A DNA stretch of 8,825 nt from Colimorpha sp002372855 (lineage in GTDB: Bacteria; Bacteroidota; Bacteroidia; Bacteroidales; P3). Position 1 is the first letter of the stretch. Each line of letters starts with the position of its first letter. The stretch covers positions 1 to 8,825 of the forward strand of contig CAMOOR010000068.1 in assembly GCA_946621635.1 (NCBI GenBank), given 5' to 3'. Positions 1-5,484 of this stretch are shown piece by piece. The notes under the pieces were generated by a model. The model had not been told where the DNA came from. It saw nothing but the letters and a program-made list of their open reading frames with translations, and did not search any database. The position numbers and the translations under genes are program-made.

Positions 1-60
1 TAAGAACGATATAAGAAATGCCGAATTATGTACCTCTTCGACCCCTCTCGGACCCGTCGA

Positions 61-95
61 GGGCGGCGGGTGGGCGGCGGACTGGCGGCGGGCGG
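61..95. repeat. G-rich short repeat upstream of the phosphofructokinase promoter
   Basis: The stretch is almost entirely G and C on the plus strand. The 9-mer GGGCGGCGG occurs at 61-69 and 72-80 and is followed by a related GGCGGCGGGCGG at 84-95. Four GGG runs (61-63, 68-70, 72-74, 90-92) could allow a G-quadruplex on this strand. It ends 15 bases before the predicted -33 element of the next promoter. Bases 1-60 hold no recognisable gene, only a weak imperfect 7-bp stem (36-42 with 56-62). Function is unknown. Confidence 0.5.
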
Positions 96-109
96 TGTTG
101 AAAAATATT

Positions 110-141
110 TTTGGCAGTCTCGTTTTTTCTTCGTATTTTTG
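110..141 (+). promoter_or_regulatory. Bacteroidetes-type promoter of the phosphofructokinase gene
   Basis: A TTTG at 110-113 fits the -33 element and TATTTTTG at 134-141 is an exact match to the -7 consensus TAnnTTTG of the Bacteroidetes primary sigma factor. The 20 bases between them are in the usual range. Transcription would start near 146-149, leaving a leader of about 20 bases before the ATG at 168. The leader is A/T-rich with no Shine-Dalgarno sequence, as is normal in this phylum. Confidence 0.7.
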
Positions 142-167
142 CACTTTGTTTTAAAACATATATTATT

Positions 168-1397
168 ATGAAAAGCATAGCAATACTTACGGGCGGCGGC
201 CCCGCCCCTGGAATGAATACCGTGGTGGCCTCGGTGGCCAAAACCTTCCTTCGCGACGGCTATCGCGTCATCGGTCTGCACGGCGGCTACAGCGCCCTGT
301 TCACCGACAAGCCCCGCATGCAGGACCTCGATTTCCTCACCGCCGACGAGATTTTCAACAAGGGTGGCAGCATCCTGAAGATGAGTCGTTTCAAACCCAC
401 GCCCGAAGACTTCGAGCAGCGGTTCAACCTCAAGCTCTTCACCGAAAACGACATCAAGCTGCTTGTCACCGTGGGTGGCGACGACACCGCGTCGACGGCC
501 AACCGCATTGCCAAGTTCCTGGCCGACAAGCACTATCCCATTGCCAACATCCATGTGCCCAAGACCATCGACAACGACCTGCCGCTGCCCAACAGCAGTC
601 CCACCTTCGGATACAACAGCGCCAAGGCCCAGGGCTGTGTGCTGGCCACCGCCGTGATGGAGGATGCCCGCACCAGCGAGAACTGGTTCGTGGTCAGCGC
701 CATGGGCCGTTCGGCCGGCCACCTGGCCCTCGGCATCGCCGGTGCCTGCCACTACCCGATGGTCATCATCCCCGAGTTCTTCAACAAGACCGAGATCACC
801 GTCGAGAAAATTATCAACATGGTTGTCTCCTGCATCGTCAAGCGCAAGCTCATGGGCATCAACTATGGCGCCGCCATGATCAGCGAGGGCGTGTTCCACA
901 GCCTCAGCGACGAGGAAATCAAGAACAGCGGCATCCACTTCAGCTACGATGAGCACGGTCACCCCGAGCTGGGCAAGGTCAGCAAGGCTCACATCTTCAA
1001 CGATCTGCTGGAGCGCAAGGCCAAAGAGATAGGCCTCAAGGTGAAGACCCGTCCGGTGGAGATCGGCTACGAGATCCGCTGCCACACCCCCATTGCCTAC
1101 GACCTCACCTACTGCTCGCTGATGGGCATGGGCGTGCACACCCTCTTCAACCAGGGCTGCACGGGCTGCATGGTGTATGTGGACAACCTCGGCAATGTCA
1201 GCCCCCTCTACCTCAAGGACCTGCAGGACCCCGAGACGGGCAAGATTCCGCCGCGACTGGTCAACGTGGAAAGCAACAAGGTGATGTCCTACGTCAACGA
1301 CATTATGGACTACATCACCCCTGCCGACTACGAGGCCGCGAAGAAATATGTCGCCAACCCCGAAGAGTATGACTTCAAGAAGATACTTAACTGGTAA
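168..1397 (+). CDS. pfp: Pyrophosphate-dependent 6-phosphofructokinase
   Basis: Cytoplasmic glycolytic enzyme of the phosphofructokinase A family, 409 residues. It phosphorylates fructose 6-phosphate to fructose 1,6-bisphosphate. Visible motifs are GGGPAPGMN (9-17, phosphoryl-donor loop), GGDDT (103-107), PKTIDND (131-137, catalytic Asp135), MGRSAGH (179-185) and GYEIRC (300-305, sugar-phosphate Arg). ATP-dependent enzymes normally have GGDGS and PGTIDND. The Asp at 106 and Lys at 132 are the family's known markers for pyrophosphate as donor, so a reversible PPi-dependent enzyme is predicted; that donor choice is inferred. I start it at ATG 168 because the conserved N-terminus begins there. 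An in-frame ATG at 111 would lie inside the promoter and add 19 unconserved residues. It is followed by a terminator-like hairpin, so it is probably monocistronic or only partly read through into envC. Confidence 0.92.
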   Translation: MKSIAILTGGGPAPGMNTVVASVAKTFLRDGYRVIGLHGGYSALFTDKPRMQDLDFLTADEIFNKGGSILKMSRFKPTPEDFEQRFNLKLFTENDIKLLVTVGGDDTASTANRIAKFLADKHYPIANIHVPKTIDNDLPLPNSSPTFGYNSAKAQGCVLATAVMEDARTSENWFVVSAMGRSAGHLALGIAGACHYPMVIIPEFFNKTEITVEKIINMVVSCIVKRKLMGINYGAAMISEGVFHSLSDEEIKNSGIHFSYDEHGHPELGKVSKAHIFNDLLERKAKEIGLKVKTRPVEIGYEIRCHTPIAYDLTYCSLMGMGVHTLFNQGCTGCMVYVDNLGNVSPLYLKDLQDPETGKIPPRLVNVESNKVMSYVNDIMDYITPADYEAAKKYVANPEEYDFKKILNW

Positions 1398-1406
1398 CTT
1401 TTTAAA

Positions 1407-1527
1407 AGACAAGAAAAACAAGAAAGACAATGGGAAAGCCACGCGGTTTTCCCGGTCTTTCTTGTCTTTTGACGCAAAGGCCTGCATGAGCGCATTGGTC
1501 TGCTTGTTTTTCTTGTCGTTCTTGTCT
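1407..1527. repeat. Nonamer repeats in direct and inverted orientation
   Basis: Three consecutive 9-base units, AGACAAGAA, AAACAAGAA and AGACAATGG, fill 1407-1433 just after the phosphofructokinase stop. Copies in inverted orientation lie at 1456-1473 (TCTTTCTTG, TCTTTTGAC) and at 1501-1527 (TGCTTGTTT, TTCTTGTCG, TTCTTGTCT). The last block encodes the hydrophobic core of the EnvC signal peptide. Perfect complementary pairs include 1404-1416 with 1458-1470 (13 bp) and 1408-1422 with 1503-1517 (15 bp). Confidence 0.75.
1418..1470 (+). terminator. Long hairpin with short T-tract after the phosphofructokinase gene
   Basis: The stem has two parts. ACAAGAAAGAC (1418-1428) pairs with GTCTTTCTTGT (1455-1465). 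After an AAT/G internal loop, GGGAAAGCC (1432-1440) pairs with GGTTTTCCC (1445-1453), closed by an ACGC loop and including one G-T pair. CTTTT follows at 1466-1470. This resembles an intrinsic terminator for the upstream gene. It ends only 15 bases before the envC start, and I see no good promoter between them, so it may act as an attenuator. Confidence 0.6.
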
Positions 1528-2706
1528 TCCACCCCGTTGCAGGCGCAGTCGAAGCGTCAGCTGGAGAAGGACAAAGCCAAGGTGGAGCAGGAGATCAAGA
1601 ACCTCAACAGCCAGCTCTCCAAGGCCAAGAAGAACAGCAAGGCCGGCCAGCAGCAGCTCAACCTGTTGGAGAAGAAGATTGCCGAGCGCACCAAGCTCAT
1701 CAACAACCTCAATGGCCAGCTGAACCTGCTGAACATCCGCATGACGGAGACCGAGGACAGCATTGCCCTCATCCGCGGGCAGGTGGACAGCATGAAGCTG
1801 GAGTACGGCAAGGTGGTGCGCGCCCTCTATCGCGAGCGCGGCAACCTCGACAAGCTGGTGCTGGTGCTTGACACCAAGAGCTACAACTACGCCTATCTGC
1901 GCACCAAGTATTTCCGCGACTACAGCCGCTACCGCCGTCGCCAGGCCATGGCCATCCAGCAAAAGGAGCAGGAGCTGAACGATGTGGGCGAGGAGCTGCG
2001 CCGCCAGCAGCGCGAGCAGACCAGCCTCGTGGAGCAGCACCGCAAGCAGAAGGCCGAGCTTGCCAACGAGCAGAAAACGCGTCAGAAGGAGCTGAAAAAC
2101 AGTAAGCAACAGGAGAAGAACCTCAAAAACCAGATTGCCAAGAAGGAGAAGCAGAAGCGCGAGTTGCAGCAGCAGATACAGCGCATCATCAACGAGGAGA
2201 TTGCCAAAGCCCGCAACGCCAAGAAACAGCAGCAGTCCACGGGCAGCAACGGCAGCAAGGTGAGCGGCAACGCGCCGGCGCCGAGTGCCGCCGAGGTGGC
2301 GCTGAGCAACGACTTCGCCTCCAACAAGGGCCGTCTGCCGTGGCCGGTGGCCTACAACAAGGTTGCGCGCGAATACGGCAAGTACACCCATTCCTCCGGC
2401 GGACAGAACATGAACAACGGCATCGACCTTGTGTGTGCTTCCGGCGCCGCCGTGAAGAGCGTCTTCGGCGGTACGGTGACGAGGGTGTTCACCTGTCCCA
2501 ACGGTACCAAGGGTATCATCGTCCGCCACGGCGACTACCTGACGGTATACGCCAACATGGGCACTGTCAGTGTCAGCGAGGGCCGCAAGGTGACCACGGG
2601 TCAGAACCTTGGCACCGTGTACACGAACAGCGACGGCGTGGCCGAGTTCTCCTTCCAGCTGTGGAAAGGCACCGCCTCGCAGAACCCCAGATTATGGCTG
2701 AGATAG
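1486..2706 (+). CDS. envC: EnvC-like murein hydrolase activator (coiled coil plus degenerate LytM/M23 domain)
   Basis: Predicted exported protein of 406 residues. The order is a signal peptide with hydrophobic core LVCLFFLSFL and likely cleavage after LQA (residue 20), long charged Gln/Lys/Glu-rich coiled coil (about 22-125 and 155-250), a Ser/Gly/Pro/Ala linker, then a LytM/M23 domain (about 285-406) ending in the family signature WKGT...NP. Three expected zinc ligands are replaced: the motif H-x-G-x-D reads NNGID (310-314, Asp314 kept), the YxH site reads YAN (Asn357), and the usual LHFEIW reads FSFQLW (Ser389). This fits the EnvC class, whose dead LytM domain switches on N-acetylmuramoyl-L-alanine amidases at the septum. 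I start it at ATG 1486 because it gives a signal peptide directly; its n-region lacks a basic residue, and TTG 1462 would add a Lys-containing stretch. It overlaps lpxH by 13 bases. Confidence 0.8.
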   Translation: MSALVCLFFLSFLSSTPLQAQSKRQLEKDKAKVEQEIKNLNSQLSKAKKNSKAGQQQLNLLEKKIAERTKLINNLNGQLNLLNIRMTETEDSIALIRGQVDSMKLEYGKVVRALYRERGNLDKLVLVLDTKSYNYAYLRTKYFRDYSRYRRRQAMAIQQKEQELNDVGEELRRQQREQTSLVEQHRKQKAELANEQKTRQKELKNSKQQEKNLKNQIAKKEKQKRELQQQIQRIINEEIAKARNAKKQQQSTGSNGSKVSGNAPAPSAAEVALSNDFASNKGRLPWPVAYNKVAREYGKYTHSSGGQNMNNGIDLVCASGAAVKSVFGGTVTRVFTCPNGTKGIIVRHGDYLTVYANMGTVSVSEGRKVTTGQNLGTVYTNSDGVAEFSFQLWKGTASQNPRLWLR

Positions 2707-3446
2707 TATTCATAACGGATTCGCATTTGGGCAGCGGCTCGGACTCCAGGGAGCGCGAGCTGCTGCTCTGCCGTTTGCTGGACGAGATTGGGCCCGACTG
2801 CAGGCAGCTGATGCTGCTGGGCGACATCTTCGATTTCTGGTTCACCTACCGCTACCTTGTGCCCCGCGGCCATGTGCGGTTGCTGGGCAAGCTGGCCGAG
2901 TTGGCCGACAAGGGGGTGGAGATCCATTTCTTCATCGGCAACCACGACATGTGGATGTTCGACTACCTGACGGAGGAGATGGGGGCCATCGTGCACGACG
3001 ACCCGGTGGTGATGGAGCTCTGCGGCAAGCGGGTGCTGATAGGCCACGGTGACGGCCTGGGGCATGTGGACCGCTGGTTCGACTTCGTCCGCGTCTTCTT
3101 CCGCAGCCGTTTCTGCCAGAAGCTGTTCAAGATGCTGCCGTCGGCTTTCACCTTCGGCATCGCCCACCAATGGAGCGACAGCAACAAGCGCAAGCATGCC
3201 AAGCACGACATGCTGCGCTACCTGGGAGACGACCGCGAGGGCATTGTCATCTACTGCAAGGAGAGGCTGCGGAAGGAGCATTTCGACTACTGCATCTTCG
3301 GCCACCGCCACACGCCGCTGACGCGCGACCTCGGCGGCGGGTGCACCTATGTCAACGTGGGCGACTGGCTGCACAACCGCAACTACGCCGTCATGTCGGC
3401 AGATGGAACGGTGGAGCTGCGTGACTATAAATCTCCCACTTCGTGA
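2694..3446 (+). CDS. lpxH: UDP-2,3-diacylglucosamine pyrophosphatase (LpxH-type metallophosphoesterase)
   Basis: Calcineurin-like phosphoesterase of 250 residues that hydrolyses UDP-2,3-diacylglucosamine to lipid X and UMP, at the membrane surface, in lipid A synthesis. The full metal-site series is present: DSH (Asp9, His11), GDIFDFWF (43-50, Asp44), GNHD (82-85), GHGD (117-120) and GHRH (203-206). The FDFWF stretch after the second metal motif and the length are typical of LpxH. I choose ATG 2694 because residues right after it (IVFITDSHLG) form the first conserved strand. The reading frame stays open upstream, but only as an alternative frame of envC. The start lies inside the last codons of envC, so translation is probably coupled. 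The stop codon is followed within 15 bases by a strong hairpin. Confidence 0.9.
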   Translation: MAEIVFITDSHLGSGSDSRERELLLCRLLDEIGPDCRQLMLLGDIFDFWFTYRYLVPRGHVRLLGKLAELADKGVEIHFFIGNHDMWMFDYLTEEMGAIVHDDPVVMELCGKRVLIGHGDGLGHVDRWFDFVRVFFRSRFCQKLFKMLPSAFTFGIAHQWSDSNKRKHAKHDMLRYLGDDREGIVIYCKERLRKEHFDYCIFGHRHTPLTRDLGGGCTYVNVGDWLHNRNYAVMSADGTVELRDYKSPTS

Positions 3447-3458
3447 GATCATGGAAAT

Positions 3459-3480
3459 ACCCCACACTTCCGTGTGGGGT
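3459..3480. terminator. Strong hairpin between convergent genes
   Basis: ACCCCACAC (3459-3467) and GTGTGGGGT (3472-3480) form a perfect 9-bp GC-rich stem with a TTCC loop. It lies 12 bases after the lpxH stop. The plus-strand tail TATTGAG is only weakly T-rich and the minus-strand tail ATTTCC is also poor, so it is a terminator-like structure rather than a textbook one. It could insulate lpxH from the convergent SBP gene. Confidence 0.6.
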
Positions 3481-3492
3481 TATTGAGAGTTA

Positions 3493-3507
3493 TGCCTCTC
3501 CGAGGCA
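3493..3507. other. Second small hairpin in the convergent spacer
   Basis: TGCCTC (3493-3498) pairs perfectly with GAGGCA (3502-3507) around a TCC loop. It is 12 bases from the stronger hairpin. No T-tract follows on either strand. It may stabilise a 3' end or be incidental. Confidence 0.35.
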
Positions 3508-3547
3508 ATCTATAGAAGTCGTCTTAGTCGAATCAACCGAAACAAGC

Positions 3548-3637
3548 AATTCGTGTAATTCGCCAGTAATTAACCTGCGTAGCATTCGAATAATTCGAGT
3601 TATTCGCCGTTACCGTTACTCGCCGTCACCGTATTCG
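3548..3637. repeat. Degenerate 9-base-period repeat built on ATTCG
   Basis: ATTCG recurs at 3549, 3558, 3584, 3593, 3602 and 3633. The intervals are 9 bases within each cluster and close to multiples of 9 between clusters, with decayed copies such as TAATTAACC (3567-3575) filling the gaps. The unit resembles AATTCGTGT / AATTCGAGT. The block fills the spacer downstream of the SBP gene and runs into that gene: its last codons (VRIR and stop) are made of the rightmost copies. No gene is visible at 3447-3625. Confidence 0.65.
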
Positions 3638-5194
3638 CACGTAGCGTAGGTCGAGGTTGTTCATGGCGTTGCTGCGCAGGCCGGAGACGTTCTTATGTGT
3701 GAAGTGGAGAATCTGGTCGTAGTAGAGCACCATGACGGGTGCTTCCTGCATTACGAGGCTGTCGATGGACTGGTAGAGGCGTGTGCGCTGGTCGGGGTCG
3801 GTGCAGCTGCGGGCCTGGGTGTACAGCTTGGTGACCGTGGGGTTGCTGAAGCGAGTGTAGTTGGGCCCTGCGGGGGTGCGGTTGGGGCCGTAGAAGAGCG
3901 AGAGGTAGTTCTCGGCGTCGGGGTAGTCGGCCACCCAGGAGCCGCGGAACCACTCGCACTTGCCCTGTGCCATCTGTTCGCGGAGGGCGGCGGGGGGATT
4001 GACGTCGACCTGGATGTCCATGCCCAGGAGTCCCAGCTGCTGCTGTATGTATTTGCAGAGGTCCAGGTAGTTGGCGGTGGTGGAGAGCTTCAGTTTGGGC
4101 AGCCCTTTGCCGTCGGGGTAGCCCGCTTCGGCGAGGAGCTGCTTGGCGCGTTCGGGGTTGTACTCGTAGCCGCAGTCGCTGTAGCCCGGCAGGCCGCGGG
4201 GGATGAAGCCGCCGACGCCGGGGGCGCCGATGTTGTTGCGCAGGTAGCGCATCATCTTGCGGCGGTCGAAGCCGCAGCAGATGGCCTGGCGCAGGCGACG
4301 GTCGTGGAGGGGACTGGCGGTGTTCTCCATGTCGAAGCCCAGGTACTCGGTGTTGAGGTAGGGGGTGGAGACCATGTCGATACGGTCGGCGTATTTGTCC
4401 TTCAGCTGTCCGTCGAGGGTGAGGATTTCGTCCTTGTAGCTGGCGTCGAGCGAGTTCATGAAGTCGAGGTTGCCCTTGACGAACTCCAGGAAGACCGTGT
4501 GGCGGTCCACGATGAAGGTGACGGCGACGGCGTCGAGGTAGGGCAGGGGAGAGCCTTCGGCGTCGCGTTCGAAGTAGTCGGGGTTCTTGCGCAGCACCAG
4601 CTTGACGCCCTCTTTCCAGTATTGGAAACGGAAGGGGCCGGTGCCGCAGGGGTGCTTGCGGAAGTCCTTGCCGTACTGCTCCACCACTTCGCGCGGCACC
4701 ACGGAGCAGTAGACCATGCCCAGCATCGAGAGGAAGGGGGCGAATGGCTCCTTGAGGCGGATGGCGAAGGTGGTGTCGTCGATGGCGCTGAAGTCCTCCA
4801 CGTCGCCGAATATCCATGCTCCCGGCGAGGCCACCGAGGGGTCGACGATGCGATGGAAGCTGTAGGCGAAATCGTGGGCGGTGACGGTGCGGCCGTTGTG
4901 GAAACGCACGTCGTCGCGGAGGGTGAAGGTGTAGCGCAGGCCGTCGTCGCTGATGTCCCAGCGCTTGGCTATGCAGGGTTGCACCTGCAGGTTGGTGTCC
5001 AGCTGGATGAGACCGTTGTAGAGCTGGCGGCAGCCCCAGATAATGCTCTGGTCCTTGGCGAAAGCGGGGTCGAGGGTGGCGATGCCGGCGCTCTCGTTGT
5101 AGCGGAAAATCATCTTGTCGTCGTGGCGGTGGCCCGAGCAGGCGGCAAGCAGCAGGAGGGTGAGGAAGAGAGGAATGTATCTCAATGACTTCAT
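3626..5194 (-). CDS. Lipoprotein solute-binding protein, SBP family 5 (oligopeptide-binding type)
   Basis: The 522-residue product has a short signal peptide with lipobox LAAC (Cys19), so it should be lipid-anchored outside the cytoplasmic membrane. The rest fits the family 5 solute-binding fold of peptide and nickel ABC importers. RWDISDDGLRYTFTLRDDVRFHNG-type sequence begins near residue 78, GTGPFRF is at 184-190, and a C-terminal WVADYPDAENYLSLFYG stretch matches the family's hinge and ligand-pocket region. Length is normal for OppA/DppA-like proteins. No permease or ATPase gene is present in the window, so the ligand and the transport partner are unknown; a scavenging or sensing role is also possible. 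Its ATG overlaps the atpC stop (ATGA at 5191-5194), so it is probably translated from the atpD-atpC transcript. The stop lies in the ATTCG repeat. Confidence 0.8.
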   Translation of the reverse strand: MKSLRYIPLFLTLLLLAACSGHRHDDKMIFRYNESAGIATLDPAFAKDQSIIWGCRQLYNGLIQLDTNLQVQPCIAKRWDISDDGLRYTFTLRDDVRFHNGRTVTAHDFAYSFHRIVDPSVASPGAWIFGDVEDFSAIDDTTFAIRLKEPFAPFLSMLGMVYCSVVPREVVEQYGKDFRKHPCGTGPFRFQYWKEGVKLVLRKNPDYFERDAEGSPLPYLDAVAVTFIVDRHTVFLEFVKGNLDFMNSLDASYKDEILTLDGQLKDKYADRIDMVSTPYLNTEYLGFDMENTASPLHDRRLRQAICCGFDRRKMMRYLRNNIGAPGVGGFIPRGLPGYSDCGYEYNPERAKQLLAEAGYPDGKGLPKLKLSTTANYLDLCKYIQQQLGLLGMDIQVDVNPPAALREQMAQGKCEWFRGSWVADYPDAENYLSLFYGPNRTPAGPNYTRFSNPTVTKLYTQARSCTDPDQRTRLYQSIDSLVMQEAPVMVLYYDQILHFTHKNVSGLRSNAMNNLDLRYVRIR

Positions 5195-5427
5195 TGCACC
5201 AGTATCAGCAAGTCGTTCTGCTGCCCTTTGACGATGCCTCCGCGGATGGCGAAGGTCTGCTCGCTGCTGTCGGGCAGCACGATGCGTATGTCGCCGGGGG
5301 CGAGGGCCGAGATGATGGGGGCGTGGTTCTCCAGTATTTCGAACTTGCCCCCAACGCCGGGCAGCTGTGCCAGCTTGGCGTCGCCCTCGAAGAGCGAGGA
5401 GTCGGGTTTGGTTATCTTGATTTTCAT
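5191..5427 (-). CDS. atpC: ATP synthase F1 epsilon subunit, short form
   Basis: The 78-residue protein corresponds to the N-terminal beta-sandwich of the epsilon subunit, the part that binds gamma and the c-ring. Recognisable are the ITKPDSSLFEGDA start, the PGVGGKFEILENHAPIISAL core (about 24-43) and the closing FAIRGGIVKGQQNDLLIL strands (59-76). The C-terminal helical hairpin found in the roughly 135-residue proteobacterial form, which can inhibit ATP hydrolysis, is absent. Similarly short epsilons are known in Bacteroidetes, so this is not judged a truncation. It follows atpD by 57 bases filled with nonamer repeats, and its ATG is formed by the edge of one repeat copy. It overlaps the downstream SBP gene by 4 bases. 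Confidence 0.92.
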   Translation of the reverse strand: MKIKITKPDSSLFEGDAKLAQLPGVGGKFEILENHAPIISALAPGDIRIVLPDSSEQTFAIRGGIVKGQQNDLLILVQ

Positions 5428-5428
5428 A

Positions 5429-5481
5429 GGTCTAGGGGTCTAATAGGTCTTATAGGGCTAATAGGGTTTATAGGCCGGATA
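5429..5481. repeat. Five-copy 9-bp tandem repeat between atpD and atpC
   Basis: On the plus strand five units follow without gaps: GGTCTAATA (5437), GGTCTTATA (5446), GGGCTAATA (5455), GGGTTTATA (5464) and GGCCGGATA (5473). A shortened copy lies at 5429-5436. On the coding strand the unit reads TAT(A/T)AGACC-like. It occupies nearly all the 57-base spacer between the atpD stop and the atpC start. Confidence 0.9.
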
Positions 5482-5484
5482 AGT

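Noticed and set aside
111..167. Upstream ATG at 111 for the phosphofructokinase
   Set aside because: It lies between the -33 and -7 promoter elements, upstream of the predicted transcription start; family homology begins at ATG 168.
1348..1485. N-terminal extension of EnvC from ATG 1348
   Set aside because: It would overlap the phosphofructokinase coding region, run through the terminator hairpin and place the signal peptide 46 residues inside.
1402..2529. A Leu/Val-rich 375-codon open frame on the minus strand opposite envC
   Set aside because: The Leu runs are antisense of Gln/Lys/Glu-rich coiled-coil codons; the sense strand has a clear EnvC architecture.
2340..2693. N-terminal extension of LpxH from ATG 2340
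   Set aside because: The extension is an out-of-frame reading of envC, rich in Arg and His, with no conserved sequence; the LpxH fold begins at 2694.
2601..3467. A 288-codon open frame on the minus strand opposite lpxH
   Set aside because: It has no recognisable motif, while the plus strand encodes every LpxH metal motif.
3695..5188. A 497-codon open frame on the plus strand opposite the SBP gene
   Set aside because: Composition is Val/Ala/Glu/Gly-rich with no domain, it mirrors a well-supported gene, and long antisense frames are expected in GC-rich genes that avoid TTA, CTA and TCA codons.
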